DNA from: Candidatus Accumulibacter contiguus
Lineage (GTDB): Bacteria > Pseudomonadota > Gammaproteobacteria > Burkholderiales > Rhodocyclaceae
Assembly (NCBI RefSeq): GCF_012940005.1
Contig: NZ_SPMX01000016.1
Span: forward strand, 1-59,316
Reading direction: 5' to 3'
Length of the DNA stretch: 59,316 nt
In this document: piece after piece, positions 30,372 through 41,144 of the stretch
How positions within the stretch are numbered: position 1 is the stretch's first letter
Layout of the letters: each line of letters begins with the position of its first letter
Position numbers and translations under genes: made by a program
The notes under the pieces: generated by a model
The model's database searches: none
Told to the model about the DNA's origin: nothing
What the model saw: only the letters and a program-made list of their open reading frames with translations

Positions 30372-33300
30372 ATGAATGCTCCGACGGACTTCGATATCGG
30401 CCCGCTGACCTGGGTCAAGAGCGAGATCGACCTCGCCCTCGAACGAGGCGACACGGCACTGCAACAATTCACCGCGAGCGCTGCCGATGGGAGCGGCGAC
30501 CGCACGCAAATCCGGTTCTGCCGCACCCATTTGCACCAGGTGCAGGGCGCCCTGACGATCGTCGGCCTGGATGGTGTGACCCAGTTTGCCGAAGCACTGG
30601 AGTCGCTGCTGGAGGCCATCGAACTGCAGGAGCGTCCCGCCACCCCAGCTACTGTCCAGCTTGCACAAAGCGCGCTGGCGGCGCTTCGCCATTACCTTGA
30701 TGATCTGATCAGCGGCCAACCGAACCAGCCACTCCGGCTATTGCCTTTGTACCGAGAAGTGCAGTCGGCACGCGGGCGGGAACGTGTCTTCGCGACGGAT
30801 CTGTTCTACCCCGACCTCAGCGTCCAGCCACCCCAACGTACCGGCCCGGTGCCGAAACACCGCCGTGGCGAGTTTGCACACCGACTCCATCAGCAACGTG
30901 CACATTTTCAGCACGGCCTGCTGGCGTGGTTGCGCACACCCAAGGACGACCAGGGCGTGGCCGAAATGCTCAACGCCGTCAAACGGATCGCAGCCATCCA
31001 GGAAACACCATCGGCGCGCTCGTTCTGGTGGATCGCCACGGCTTTCCTGACCGCCCTGGGCGAACACAGCTTGCCGGCAGATGCGGATGCCCGGCAACTC
31101 TGCAGCCGCATCGACCTGCAGACTCGCCGACTCCTCGAAGGTTCGAGCAATGTCGCCGAGCGCCTGATGCGCGATGCGCTGTATCTGGTCGGCAAGGCTC
31201 GCAGCGACGATCCCCTCGTACGCCAAGTCCAGGAAGCTTACCATTTGGCGGCCTTGATACCCGGCGCGATCAGTGCGGCGCCGGTCGCAGTGGAGTCCGT
31301 ACGCCGTCGCTTGCGTGAAGCGATTGCTGCCACCGAAGAAACCTGGAACCGGTTCTGCGCCGGAACAACGCAGGTTCTGCCTCTGTTCAGGACCCATACC
31401 AGTACGCTGTCGACGCTGGTCGAAGAACTGGGTCACGCCGACTATCGCCGTCTGGTGCAAGCCATTGCCGAGGTTGCCGGCCTGCTGACGCAAAGCCCGT
31501 CTCGCCATACCGAAGCGCTGGCCATGGAAACCGCGACGGCCATCCTGCTCGCCCAGAACGCGCAGGAGAACATCCAGTACCTGGGCAGCAGTTTCTCGCA
31601 CCAGGTGGATGTGATGGTCGAGCGGCTCCAGGGTTGTATTGCCGGAAACCCACCGCGACCAGAGTCGGAGTTGCCGTCACTCGACGAAATGTCACGCCTG
31701 GCACAGGAAAGGATGCTCGTTGCCCAGGTCGCCAGGGAGATTACCAACAACCTCGCACAAATCGAGCAGGTTCTCGATGGCTTTTTCCGCGATGCCGAAA
31801 AACGTGCCGATCTGAACGGACTGGAAACCCCGCTGCGACAGGTCATCGGTGCGCTTACCATGATGCGCCACGATGATGCAGTGGCCGTTCTGCAGCAGTG
31901 TGCGAAAGACATCGCATGCTTCTCGAAAGCGGACTACGTACCGCGAGTGACCGACTTCGAAAACGTTGCCGAGCAACTGTCGCTGGTTGGTTTCTTCGTC
32001 GATGCCATGCAGCACGGCGCAAGCGATTTCGCGACTTTCGTCAGCAAGATGCAGGCGGCCGTGGTCCACAAGGTGGACGACACGGCGGCAAGCGTCGAGC
32101 AGGAACTGGAGCAGCAAAAGCGCGATACGCACGCCTTGCTGGTGGCCCTCAAGGAGCAGCCCAGCGATGCCGGGCTGCGCCAGGAGCTCCGACAAAATCT
32201 GACGGCCTTGCAGAAAGATGCCGATCTGGTCGCCGACAAGGAACTCGGGCAGCAAACCAAACATGTACTCTCGGCGCTGGCTGCTGGCGGTGACGCCGCA
32301 CAGCAGATTGACGCGGCCATGGCGAAGCTCAAGCCGCAGACACCGGAAGCTCCCCCGCCATCGGCAGAAACCATCCAGCTCGCACAGGCCACCACCGAGG
32401 AAGTCGATGCCGAGCTGGTCGAAATCTTTCTTGAGGAAGCCGACGAAGTCCTGGCCAGGACTCATGAAAACCTGCGCCAGCTGCATGAGCAACCCCATGA
32501 CGTGGAATTGCTGACTGCCATCCGTCGTTCCGCGCACACCCTCAAAGGCAGCGGCCGGATGGTCGGGCTCAAGGATTTCGGCGAAGCGGCGTGGTCGATA
32601 GAACAGGTTCTCAACCTCTGGTTAAGACAGGAACAGGAAGTCACGCCAATCCTCCTGGACCTGCTTGAACAGGCCTACCGCGTCTTTCTCGCGTGGGTCG
32701 AGCATCTCAAGACCAGGCGCGGCCACGCACCTGATGTAACGAGCATGGTCGCTTTGGCCAATTCCCTTCGCGACGGCAGCGAAACCGGCGTCCTGTTGCC
32801 GCTGCCCGGCGAGGCCGCTGCAGCAGCGCCGAGCGAAAGCCTTGCGGAGGCTGCGCCAGCCGCTCTTCCAGAGGAAACCAGCCAGGCGACATCGGCAGCG
32901 GTCCACCTCGCTGTACAGGAAACCCGCACACAGCTTTCGATCGCTCCGGCACTGGCCGAGATCTTTAACGAAGAAGCCAGTGCTCACCTGGCTACTTTGC
33001 AGCGCGAGTTCGCGGTCCTGGAAACAGACCTGGCCGCCCCGACAACGCACGAAATGTACCGGGCTGCGCATACCCTTGCCGGCATCTCCGGAACCGTCGG
33101 CATAGCACCGGTCAAGATCCTGGCGCACGCACTCGAAATGGCGCTGTTGCGCCGCAATCACACCGCACACCCCGACAGCCTCGAAGCGATTGCCTGCGTC
33201 CAGCAGGCAATCGCCGCACTCACCTTGATGCTGTCGGATGTGGTTCGCCAACATGAGCCCGAAGCGGCACCCACCCTGGTCGAGATGCTCGACACGCTGT

Positions 33301-35729
33301 ATCCGGAGTTGGTCGTCGAAAAACCGGAAGCTCTGGAAGCGACCAGCGAGCCGCAATCAGTCGCTGCCGGAAAGGGTACCGCAGCCGTAGCGCCTGGCGC
33401 CAGCCCGACGAGCACCGCGGTCGAAGCCCCGCAACTGCACGACGAACTGGACGAGCAACTGCTGCCACTGTTTCTTGAGGAAGCGCTCGATCTCAACCAG
33501 AACATTGCCACACAGTTACACGCCTGGCGCAGCAATCCCTCTGACGGTGAAGCCGTGCGCCGACTGGCGCGACTGTTCCATACGCTCAAAGGTAGCGCGC
33601 GCATGGCCGGCGCGATGAATCTTGGCGAACTCACACACGCCATTGAAACGCGCATGCAGGAAGCACAGGAGGCCAGCAGTGCGCCGCTGCAACTGATCGA
33701 CGACATCGACAATGCCTTCGACGTGATCGTGCAGATTGTCGAGCGCCTGCAGCATGGTGAATCTGCAGATGCGCCCGTCGAGATATCCGACGCGGCGGCA
33801 TCGGAACTGGCTGCCGAACACGCCGCCGACCAGCCGGTCCCGGCTTCCGAACAGGGTGCTGCCGCCGGCCCGCAGGAAGTCGACAGCGAAGCGGCCGCAC
33901 AACGGGCCACCCTGCGGGTGCGTGCCGACCTGATCGACCGGCTGGTCAACGAAGCCGGCGAGTTGTCGATCGCCCGCTCGCGGATTGAAGGCGAGATGCG
34001 AGCCATCAAGGGATCGCTGCTCGACCTGACCGAGAATGTCATCCGTCTGCGCCGGCAGTTGCGCGACATCGAAATCCAGGCCGAACTGCAAATGCAGTCA
34101 CGTGTCGGGCAGAGCGCTGAACAGCACGCCGATTTTGATCCCCTGGAATTCGACCGCTTCACGCGTTTCCAGGAACTGACGCGAATGATGGCCGAATCCG
34201 TCAACGACGTCGCCACGGTGCAGCAGAATCTGCTCAAGAATCTGGACGACGCCAACGCGGCCATCGTCTCGCAGGCGCGTCTGAACCGCGAAGTGCAGCA
34301 GGAACTGATGTCGGTGCGCATGGTGCCATTCAGCAGCATTACCGATCGTCTCTACCGGATCGTCCGGCAGGCCGGCAAGGAAATCGGCAAACGGGCGAAC
34401 CTGGAAATCCAGGGTGCCCAACTCGAACTCGACCGAACGGTTCTCGAAAAAATGTTGGCGCCGCTTGAACACATGCTGCGCAACGCCGTCGTGCATGGCC
34501 TCGAAGACACGCCCACGCGCCTGGCCAGGAGCAAGCCCGAGATTGGCGAGATCTCGTTGAAGCTGACACAGGAAGGCAACGAGATCATTCTCTCTTTCGC
34601 CGATGACGGCGCCGGCCTCGATCTCGACCGGCTGCGCGAACGCGGTCTGCTCGCCGGTCTGCTGACCGAGGAAGAAGCCCGCGATCCGACGCGCGTGGTG
34701 GACCTGATTTTTGCGCCGGGAATATCGACGGCCAGCGAGGTGTCGCGTCTCTCCGGGCGTGGCATCGGCATGGATGTACTGAAGAGCGAAGTGAGCAGCC
34801 TGGGCGGCCGCATTGAAGTGCTGTCGAGCCCAGGCCAGGGAACGACCTTCCGCCTGTACCTGCCGCTCACCCTGGCAGTCACCAAGGCCTTGCTGGTACG
34901 CTCCGGCAATCGGCAGTACGCGATCCCCTCGGCCATGATCGAGCAGGTACTCGATCTCAAGGAGCAGATGCTGGCCCGCATTCGTGACGCTAGGGAAGCC
35001 GTCTGGACCGGAAACCATTATCCTTTCAGCTACCTGCCTCACCTTCTCGGCGAAACCCGTGCGCTACCGGAGAAACATTCCCAGTACTGGGTTCTGCTGC
35101 TACGCAGCGGCAGCAAGCGAATCGCGATGCAGGTCGACGAACTGCTGGGCAATCAGGAAATCGTCGTCAAGAACATCGGACCCCAACTGGCACGGGTGAT
35201 CGGCGTCGATGGCGCGACCGTTCTCGGGAATGGCCAGGTGGTGCTGATCCTGAACCCGATTGCCCTGGCCAGCCGCGATCGCACGGTGAGCGCGGTCTCG
35301 CCGGTGCCAACCGTTCGTCAACCGGTGGCCACGGACAGCGTCACCGCCACCGTGCCGACGGTCATGATCGTGGACGATTCGCTGACTGTGCGCAAGATCA
35401 CCAGTCGTCTGCTGGCACGTGAAGGCTACCAGGTGATGACCGCCAAGGACGGCGTCGATGCGCTCGAACAACTGCTTGCTCTGGTCCCGGACGTCCTGCT
35501 GGTCGACATCGAAATGCCGCGCATGGATGGTTTCGAGTTCACCCGCAACGTGCGTGCCGACAACCGCCTGTGCATGGTCCCGATCATCATGATCACCTCG
35601 CGAACGGCAGACAAACACCGTCAATACGCCATCGAGCTGGGAGTCAATCACTATCTCGGCAAGCCCTATCAGGAAGAGGAGTTACTGCGCCTGGTGGCCG
35701 GACATGTCAGGGAGCAGCGCCAGGCTTGA
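30372..35729 (+). CDS. chpA: Hybrid histidine kinase ChpA/PilL of the type IV pilus chemosensory system
   Basis: CheA-like kinase of 1785 residues that should phosphorylate PilG and PilH. The N-terminal third resembles ChpA FimL/Hpt-like helical domains. Three clear Hpt phosphorylation sites follow: His722 (SAHTLKGSGRMVG), His900 (AAHTLAGISGTVG) and His1070 (LFHTLKGSARMAG). The CheA catalytic core comes next (ERLVNEAG-like dimer region, HMLRNAVVHGLEDTPTRLAR N-box, DDGAGLDLDRL and GRGIGMDVLKSEVSSLGGRI G-boxes), then a CheW domain and a receiver with Asp1712 (VLLVDIEMPRMDGFEF). Characterised homologues may have more Hpt-type sites. It ends overlapping the convergent photolyase gene by 23 bases. 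Confidence 0.95.
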   Translation: MNAPTDFDIGPLTWVKSEIDLALERGDTALQQFTASAADGSGDRTQIRFCRTHLHQVQGALTIVGLDGVTQFAEALESLLEAIELQERPATPATVQLAQSALAALRHYLDDLISGQPNQPLRLLPLYREVQSARGRERVFATDLFYPDLSVQPPQRTGPVPKHRRGEFAHRLHQQRAHFQHGLLAWLRTPKDDQGVAEMLNAVKRIAAIQETPSARSFWWIATAFLTALGEHSLPADADARQLCSRIDLQTRRLLEGSSNVAERLMRDALYLVGKARSDDPLVRQVQEAYHLAALIPGAISAAPVAVESVRRRLREAIAATEETWNRFCAGTTQVLPLFRTHTSTLSTLVEELGHADYRRLVQAIAEVAGLLTQSPSRHTEALAMETATAILLAQNAQENIQYLGSSFSHQVDVMVERLQGCIAGNPPRPESELPSLDEMSRLAQERMLVAQVAREITNNLAQIEQVLDGFFRDAEKRADLNGLETPLRQVIGALTMMRHDDAVAVLQQCAKDIACFSKADYVPRVTDFENVAEQLSLVGFFVDAMQHGASDFATFVSKMQAAVVHKVDDTAASVEQELEQQKRDTHALLVALKEQPSDAGLRQELRQNLTALQKDADLVADKELGQQTKHVLSALAAGGDAAQQIDAAMAKLKPQTPEAPPPSAETIQLAQATTEEVDAELVEIFLEEADEVLARTHENLRQLHEQPHDVELLTAIRRSAHTLKGSGRMVGLKDFGEAAWSIEQVLNLWLRQEQEVTPILLDLLEQAYRVFLAWVEHLKTRRGHAPDVTSMVALANSLRDGSETGVLLPLPGEAAAAAPSESLAEAAPAALPEETSQATSAAVHLAVQETRTQLSIAPALAEIFNEEASAHLATLQREFAVLETDLAAPTTHEMYRAAHTLAGISGTVGIAPVKILAHALEMALLRRNHTAHPDSLEAIACVQQAIAALTLMLSDVVRQHEPEAAPTLVEMLDTLYPELVVEKPEALEATSEPQSVAAGKGTAAVAPGASPTSTAVEAPQLHDELDEQLLPLFLEEALDLNQNIATQLHAWRSNPSDGEAVRRLARLFHTLKGSARMAGAMNLGELTHAIETRMQEAQEASSAPLQLIDDIDNAFDVIVQIVERLQHGESADAPVEISDAAASELAAEHAADQPVPASEQGAAAGPQEVDSEAAAQRATLRVRADLIDRLVNEAGELSIARSRIEGEMRAIKGSLLDLTENVIRLRRQLRDIEIQAELQMQSRVGQSAEQHADFDPLEFDRFTRFQELTRMMAESVNDVATVQQNLLKNLDDANAAIVSQARLNREVQQELMSVRMVPFSSITDRLYRIVRQAGKEIGKRANLEIQGAQLELDRTVLEKMLAPLEHMLRNAVVHGLEDTPTRLARSKPEIGEISLKLTQEGNEIILSFADDGAGLDLDRLRERGLLAGLLTEEEARDPTRVVDLIFAPGISTASEVSRLSGRGIGMDVLKSEVSSLGGRIEVLSSPGQGTTFRLYLPLTLAVTKALLVRSGNRQYAIPSAMIEQVLDLKEQMLARIRDAREAVWTGNHYPFSYLPHLLGETRALPEKHSQYWVLLLRSGSKRIAMQVDELLGNQEIVVKNIGPQLARVIGVDGATVLGNGQVVLILNPIALASRDRTVSAVSPVPTVRQPVATDSVTATVPTVMIVDDSLTVRKITSRLLAREGYQVMTAKDGVDALEQLLALVPDVLLVDIEMPRMDGFEFTRNVRADNRLCMVPIIMITSRTADKHRQYAIELGVNHYLGKPYQEEELLRLVAGHVREQRQA

Positions 35730-37161
35730 CCACGGCGTAGCGTTGCAGGGTCCGCAGCCGCGCCTGCGCGTGCTCGACCAGCGGCGCCGGGAAATCGCGG
35801 CCAATCCGCACGCCGCAAGCCTCCTGCTCGGGCAGACTCATCCGCCATGGCGCATGCAGGAACTGGTCGGGGACAGCGGCCAGCTCCGGCAGGTAGCGGC
35901 GAATGAACCTGCCGGCAGGGTCAAAGCGTTGCGATTGCGTCACCGGGTTGAAGATGCGGAAATAGGGTTGTGCATCGCAGCCGCTGGACGCCACCCATTG
36001 CCAACCCCCGTTGTTGGCCGACAGATCGAAATCGTTGAGCTGGCGCGCAAAATAGGCCTCACCGCGCCGCCAGTCGATGCCCAGATCCTTGATCAGAAAC
36101 GAAGCGGTCAGCATGCGCAGGCGGTTATGCATGTAGCCTGTACCGTTGAGCTGCCGCATCGCGGCATCGACCAGCGGAAAACCGGTGCGTCCCATACACC
36201 AGGCAGCAAAGGCCGCATCCGCCGATGGCCCCTGTTCCCAGCGAATCGCGTCGTACGCCGGCTTGAACGCGCGCTCGCAAACCTGCGGAAAACGGTCAAG
36301 AATCATGAAGTAGAAGTCGCGCCAGATGAGTTCGGAAAGCCAGGTCGCAGCCCCTTCGGCAGCGGCGCGCAAGGCACCGGCAGCCATCGCCTGGGCCACC
36401 AGATCGCGAACCGAGACGGTCCCGAAGCGTAGATGAACCGAGAGATACGAACCCCCTTGCAGTGCCGGAAAATCACGCTGCTGGTGGTAACGCGCCATAC
36501 GCAGACGAAAATCGGCCAGGAGCTGCCGGCCGCCGGACATCCCCGGCACGATGCCCAGCGCTCGCAGATCGCTGCCGGAAAAGCCGATTTCCGCCAACGT
36601 CGGTACACCGCCGGCGCCCGGCAGCGCTGCCAGCCTCCCGTCTCCGGCTGCGTAGGGCTGCCAGTCATCGTCGCTGAGACGCTTCAGCCAGGCTTTCCTG
36701 TAAGGGGTGAACACGGTGTAGGGCCGCCCGGCCTGGGTCAGCACTTCGTCACCGTCGAGCAGCGCCTGATCCTTGAACGACTCGAAGGCAATTCCTTGCG
36801 CCTGCAAGGCCGCCCTGACCGCGGCATCGCGTTTCTTCGCCTGCGGTTCATAATCGCGATTGGTAAACACCGCAGTCACGGCCAGCGCCTTTGCCAGGCT
36901 CGGAATTTCGCTGACCGGCCAGCCATGGCGTACGATCAGGGCGCCGCCGCGGACGCGCAGCGCCAGATCCAGCTCGACCAGCGACTCGCGAATGAACTCG
37001 ACGCGGCGATCGCGGCGCGGCTCCAGCGCATCGAGGATCTCGCGATCGAAGACGAAAGCGCAATAGACGCGGCAGCCACGCCGCAGCGCTTCGCAGAGCG
37101 CCGCGTGATCAAAATCCCGCAGATCGCGCCGAAACCAGACCAGAATCGCATTCCCCATCAT
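35707..37161 (-). CDS. phrB: Deoxyribodipyrimidine photolyase (class I CPD type)
   Basis: FAD enzyme that repairs cyclobutane pyrimidine dimers with blue light. The 484-residue product has an N-terminal Rossmann antenna domain ([20 protein letters not shown]) and a C-terminal helical FAD domain. [58 protein letters not shown] and [20 protein letters not shown] contain the FAD and tryptophan electron-chain residues expected for a photolyase. ATG-ATG at the start leaves a one-codon choice. It converges on chpA. Confidence 0.96.
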   Translation of the reverse strand: MMGNAILVWFRRDLRDFDHAALCEALRRGCRVYCAFVFDREILDALEPRRDRRVEFIRESLVELDLALRVRGGALIVRHGWPVSEIPSLAKALAVTAVFTNRDYEPQAKKRDAAVRAALQAQGIAFESFKDQALLDGDEVLTQAGRPYTVFTPYRKAWLKRLSDDDWQPYAAGDGRLAALPGAGGVPTLAEIGFSGSDLRALGIVPGMSGGRQLLADFRLRMARYHQQRDFPALQGGSYLSVHLRFGTVSVRDLVAQAMAAGALRAAAEGAATWLSELIWRDFYFMILDRFPQVCERAFKPAYDAIRWEQGPSADAAFAAWCMGRTGFPLVDAAMRQLNGTGYMHNRLRMLTASFLIKDLGIDWRRGEAYFARQLNDFDLSANNGGWQWVASSGCDAQPYFRIFNPVTQSQRFDPAGRFIRRYLPELAAVPDQFLHAPWRMSLPEQEACGVRIGRDFPAPLVEHAQARLRTLQRYAVVKPGAAP

Positions 37162-37205
37162 GGATTACCTTTGTGTCAGGCGCCGCTGCCGATTAGAATA
37201 GGGCC

Positions 37206-37767
37206 ATGTACAGCATCAATCTCACGGACCATTTTCTCATTGCCATGCCGGCACTGGTGGACTCTTTTTTTTTCCAAGACCCTGGTCTATATCGCCGAAC
37301 ACAACAATCGCGGCGCGCTTGGCGTGATTGTCAATCGACCGATCGACATGAGCCTGGGAACGCTCCTCGAAAAAATTGACATTCCCCTGCAGGCCGAGGG
37401 CTTCGCCCAGTTGCCGGTCTTCTTCGGTGGGCCGGTACAGACCGACCGTGGCTTCGTCCTGCATCGGCCGGTCGGAAAATGGCAGTCCACGCTGGTGATC
37501 AACGAGCACATCGGCCTCACCAGTTCACGCGACATCCTGCAGGCCGTCGCCCGTAGCGGCCAGCCGGTGGATGTGCTGGTGACACTGGGCTACGCCGGTT
37601 GGGCTGCCGGCCAGCTTGAACACGAATTGGCACAGAACGCCTGGTTGACCGTGCGCGCCAAGCTCGACATCCTTTTTGAATCTCCCTACGAGGAAAGACT
37701 CGCGTCGGCACTCGAGCTGCTTGGCGTCAATCTCGCCAACCTCGCCGATGCCGCCGGCCATGCCTGA
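37206..37767 (+). pseudogene. algH: YqgE/AlgH family protein, one +1 frameshift in nine T
   Basis: The frame from the ATG at 37206 encodes [20 protein letters not shown] and is thrown off in nine T (37265-37273). One T fewer gives [20 protein letters not shown], then [36 protein letters not shown] and the remainder, for about 186 residues. This is the conserved UPF0301 (YqgE/AlgH) family of unknown biochemical function, often next to ruvX and pyrR as here. The rest of the gene is intact, so sequencing error is as likely as a real lesion. Confidence 0.88.
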
Positions 37768-38221
37768 ACCAGCCAGAAAAACCACGGGCACGGTACTCGC
37801 TTTCGACTTCGGCGAAAAACGCATCGGCGTCGCCGTTGGCGAATGGCAACTGCTGCAGGCGCATCCCCTGACCACCCTGCACGGCGAGGCCAACGCCGAG
37901 CGATTCGCCGCCATCGCCACCCTGATCCGGGAATGGCAACCAGCCAGCCTGGTCGTTGGCCGGCCGCTCGCACTCGACGGCACGCCACACGCCATGACCG
38001 CTCGCTGTACTCGCTTCGCCAACCAGCTGCGTGGCCGCTTCGGACTGCGCGTCGATTATGCCGAGGAACGGCTCTCCTCATGCGCTGCGCAGGAACTCCT
38101 GCATGCCGCCGGGCACGACACCCGCAGGGCAAAACAGCGTCTCGACGCCTTGGCTGCCCAGCTGATTCTGCAGAGCTATTTTGACGGCATGGCCGAAGCG
38201 GGCCACGAACACCCATGGTGA
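37760..38221 (+). CDS. ruvX: Holliday junction resolvase-like RuvX (YqgF)
   Basis: RNase-H-fold protein of 153 residues; E. coli YqgF acts in 16S rRNA 5' end processing. The ATG at 37760 overlaps the algH stop by 8 bases. [20 protein letters not shown] carries the first catalytic Asp, [20 protein letters not shown] the second motif, and [15 protein letters not shown] the Glu motif. [20 protein letters not shown] ends the fold with the last Asp. Confidence 0.95.
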   Translation: MPEPARKTTGTVLAFDFGEKRIGVAVGEWQLLQAHPLTTLHGEANAERFAAIATLIREWQPASLVVGRPLALDGTPHAMTARCTRFANQLRGRFGLRVDYAEERLSSCAAQELLHAAGHDTRRAKQRLDALAAQLILQSYFDGMAEAGHEHPW

Positions 38222-38239
38222 ACGCCAGACGCTGATGAA

Positions 38240-38311
38240 CGATTTCTTCCCCCTTCCCATCTCCCGCACCCAGGGGAGATTCCCGAGTCGCTGAAGCGAC
38301 TTTCAAAATTA
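38240..38311. repeat. Interspersed repeat copy R5 (partial)
   Basis: The region between ruvX and pyrR holds a C/T-rich tract, GGGGAGATTC and the hairpin AGTCGC-TGAA-GCGACT (38286-38301), followed by TTCAAAATTA. The same order (GGGAGATTC, GAGTCGC..GCGACTTTCACATTAA) forms the right part of the repeats at 41.5 and 57.0 kb. The left palindrome of the full unit is missing here. Confidence 0.65.
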
Positions 38312-38341
38312 CTCGGATGACCGCGAAACCGATGCCTCCCA

Positions 38342-38845
38342 TTGACCTCCCCCGATGCCGAAGCGCAGTGCGCCCAACTGGCCGAACTGATCCGACCCCG
38401 CTTGCGACCGGACACGGTCCTGGTCGGCATTCACAGTGGCGGCGCCTGGGTGGCCAGGCGCCTGCGCGAAATCCTGGAGCTGCGCAATGAAATCGGCCTG
38501 ATCGACGTCTCGTTCTATCGTGACGATTACGGCGCAAGGGGTCTGCATGCACGCGTCCGGCCGAGTTCGATTCCCTTCGATGTCGAAGGCCGGCCACTGA
38601 TCCTCGTCGATGACGTGCTGTATACCGGCCGCACGACGCGCGCGGCGATCAACGAACTTTTCGACTACGGTCGCCCGGCCAGCATCCAGCTCGCTGTTCT
38701 CGCCGACCGCGGTCGCCGTCAACTCCCGATCTGCGCCGATTTCTGTCCCTGGAAAGTCGATCTCGATCCAGCACTGGAACTGGTGCTCTCGACCGACGCC
38801 AGTGGTCGCCTGCAGTGGAGCCTGGCCGAGAATGCGCATGCGTAA
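38342..38845 (+). CDS. pyrR: PyrR-like uracil phosphoribosyltransferase / pyr regulator
   Basis: Bifunctional PyrR-type protein of 167 residues. No ATG fits between the in-frame stop at 38318 and the conserved region; the start is taken as the TTG at 38342. The PRPP-binding loop is [40 protein letters not shown] and [13 protein letters not shown] match the family. In proteobacteria an RNA-binding regulatory role is not established; uracil salvage or accessory activity is possible. Its stop overlaps pyrB. Confidence 0.9.
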   Translation: MTSPDAEAQCAQLAELIRPRLRPDTVLVGIHSGGAWVARRLREILELRNEIGLIDVSFYRDDYGARGLHARVRPSSIPFDVEGRPLILVDDVLYTGRTTRAAINELFDYGRPASIQLAVLADRGRRQLPICADFCPWKVDLDPALELVLSTDASGRLQWSLAENAHA

Positions 38846-39797
38846 TCCACAACTCAACGCCAATGGCGAGTTGACACACCTGCTGTCGACCGAGGGCCTG
38901 CCTCGCGAAGTGATCAATCACATTCTCGACACCGCATCGAGCTTTCTCAAGGTCTCGCACCGCGACGTCAAGAAGGTTCCCTTGTTGCGCGGCAAAAGCG
39001 TCTTCAATGTGTTCTTCGAGAATTCCACGCGCACGCGCACTACCTTCGAAATTGCCGCCAAGCGACTTTCCGCTGACGTCATCAACCTCGACGTGACGCG
39101 CTCCTCGACCGCCAAGGGCGAGACCTTGCTCGACACGGTGGACAATCTGGTGGCCATGCACGCCGACATGTTCGTCGTCCGGCACGCCGCCAGCGGTGCA
39201 CCACACCTGATCGCCGACCACCTGCGCCGCCTCGGGCGGAATGATGTACATGTGGTCAATGCCGGCGACGGGCGCCACGCCCACCCGACGCAGGGCCTGC
39301 TCGACATGTACACCATCCGTCACTACAAACAGGACTTCAACAATCTGGTGGTGGCGATTGTCGGCGACATCCTGCATTCCCGTGTAGCGCGTTCGGATAT
39401 TCACGCGCTGACCACGCTCGGTGCTGCCGAGGTGCGCGCCATCGGCCCGCAAACGCTGTTACCGACGGCCATGGACAAGATGGGACTGCGGGTCTGCCAT
39501 GATCTGCGGACAGGACTTCGCGATTGCGATGTGGTGATCATGCTGCGCCTGCAGAACGAACGCATGAATGGTGCGCTGCTGCCGTCGGCGCGCGAATACT
39601 TCCACTGCTACGGACTGACACCGGCGATGCTGGCGCTGGCCAAACCCGATGCCATCGTGATGCATCCGGGGCCGATGAATCGTGGCGTCGAAATCGACTC
39701 CGATGTCGCCGACGGGCCGCAGGCGGTGATCCTGCCGCAGGTCACCTTCGGCATTGCGGTGCGCATGGCGGTGATGGGCATTCTGGCGGGAAACTGA
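38838..39797 (+). CDS. pyrB: Aspartate carbamoyltransferase catalytic chain
   Basis: Condenses carbamoyl phosphate and aspartate to carbamoyl aspartate in de novo pyrimidine synthesis. The ATG at 38838 (or 38832) overlaps the pyrR stop, and the product is about 319 residues. [20 protein letters not shown] is the carbamoyl-phosphate site, [12 protein letters not shown] and [20 protein letters not shown] are conserved, and [20 protein letters not shown] the Asp-site segment. pyrC' follows 3 bases later; in class A ATCases both are needed for a stable dodecamer. Confidence 0.96.
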   Translation: MRNPQLNANGELTHLLSTEGLPREVINHILDTASSFLKVSHRDVKKVPLLRGKSVFNVFFENSTRTRTTFEIAAKRLSADVINLDVTRSSTAKGETLLDTVDNLVAMHADMFVVRHAASGAPHLIADHLRRLGRNDVHVVNAGDGRHAHPTQGLLDMYTIRHYKQDFNNLVVAIVGDILHSRVARSDIHALTTLGAAEVRAIGPQTLLPTAMDKMGLRVCHDLRTGLRDCDVVIMLRLQNERMNGALLPSAREYFHCYGLTPAMLALAKPDAIVMHPGPMNRGVEIDSDVADGPQAVILPQVTFGIAVRMAVMGILAGN

Positions 39798-39800
39798 ACG

Positions 39801-41057
39801 ATGAACGAGCAACTCCTCCACCTCCGGAACGCCCATCTGATCGACCCGAAAAACGGCCTGGATGCCTGCCTCGATCTGTTCATCGTCGATGGACGCATTG
39901 CCGCGATCGGACAGCCGCCGACAGGCTTCGCTGCGGAACGTCAGATCGACGCCAAAGGGCTGATTGCCTGCCCCGGCCTGGTCGATCTATCCACCCGCCT
40001 AGGCGGCATCGAAACCGAACTTGCCGCAGCGGTCGCCGGTGGCGTGACCTCACTCGCCTGCCCGCCCGACACCAAGCCGCCGCTCGATGAACCGGGACTC
40101 GTCGAGCGCCTCGTCCGGCGCAGCGAAACGCTTGGCCTGGCGCGGGTCTATCCGATCGGTGCGCTGACTCAGCAACTGGCGGGCGAGAAGCTCGCCGAAA
40201 TGAACAGCCTGACGCGCGCTGGCTGTATCGGCTTCTCACAGGCCAAGCATCCGATCGTCGACACGCAGTTGCTGCTGCGTGCCATGCAGTACGCCGCCAC
40301 TTTCGGCTACAAGGTGCGCCTGCGGCCACAGGACCAGTTTCTCGCACGCGAAGGAGTGGCCCACGATGGCGAGGTCGCGTCCAGGCTGGGGCTGACCGGC
40401 ATCCCGGTGTCTGCGGAAACCGTCGCCATCGCCACGGCACTGCAACTGGCAGCGCAAACCAATGTTCGCCTGCATCTTTCGCGGCTGTCGTCGGCCGCCG
40501 GCGTCGCCCTGATCCGTACCGCGAGACATGCCGGCATGCCGGTCTCCTGCGACGTCTCGATCCATCACCTGCATCTGTCGGAAATGGACATCGGCTACTT
40601 CGACAGCAATGCACGCTTTGACCCGCCATTACGCGCGTCAAGCGACCGTGACGCGCTGCGCGTCGCCGTCCGGGACGGACTGGCGGCGATCTGTTCGGAC
40701 CACACGCCGGTCGACGCGGATGGTAAGCAACTGCCGTTTGCCGAAGCACTGCCCGGGGCTAGCGGACTCGAGCTCCTGCTGCCGCTGACACTGCTCTGGG
40801 CAAAACAGGCGAAGCTGCCGCTGGTGCTGGCGCTGGCCCGCATCACCTGTGATCCGGCCGCCATTCTCGGTATCGAGGCCGGCTCGCTGGCCATCGGCAG
40901 TGCGGCCGACATTTGCCTCTTCGACCCCGACGAGTCCTGGCGTGTCACCCCGGAAGCGCTGCGCAGCCAGGGGAAGAACACGCCCTTCCTGGGTTACGAA
41001 GTGAGCGGCCGGACACGCATGACGCTGGTCGGCGGGCGTATCGTTTTCGAGGCCTGA
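39801..41057 (+). CDS. pyrC: Dihydroorotase-like subunit (probably non-catalytic PyrC', PyrX type)
   Basis: A 418-residue amidohydrolase-fold protein homologous to class I dihydroorotase. The metal-binding DxHxHLR signature is replaced: GLVDLSTRLGGIE has neither His. The Asp region CSDHTPVDADGKQLPFAEAL is kept. Loss of the HxH pair is typical of the inactive PyrC' that stabilises PyrB in class A aspartate carbamoyltransferase, as in Pseudomonas. It directly follows pyrB. A catalytic dihydroorotase would then have to be elsewhere in the genome. Confidence 0.88.
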   Translation: MNEQLLHLRNAHLIDPKNGLDACLDLFIVDGRIAAIGQPPTGFAAERQIDAKGLIACPGLVDLSTRLGGIETELAAAVAGGVTSLACPPDTKPPLDEPGLVERLVRRSETLGLARVYPIGALTQQLAGEKLAEMNSLTRAGCIGFSQAKHPIVDTQLLLRAMQYAATFGYKVRLRPQDQFLAREGVAHDGEVASRLGLTGIPVSAETVAIATALQLAAQTNVRLHLSRLSSAAGVALIRTARHAGMPVSCDVSIHHLHLSEMDIGYFDSNARFDPPLRASSDRDALRVAVRDGLAAICSDHTPVDADGKQLPFAEALPGASGLELLLPLTLLWAKQAKLPLVLALARITCDPAAILGIEAGSLAIGSAADICLFDPDESWRVTPEALRSQGKNTPFLGYEVSGRTRMTLVGGRIVFEA

Positions 41058-41144
41058 TGCGATTCAATTCAGCGCCTCGGCCTGATACGCGCTGCAGGAA
41101 GCGGGCGATGACCATGAAGTGCTTCCGCACGGATCGTGAGAACA

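Noticed and set aside
36433-37767. 444-codon open frame that would fuse a new N-terminus to AlgH
   Set aside because: Its first part is antisense to the photolyase; only the last ~165 codons are AlgH, joined by the frameshift in nine T.
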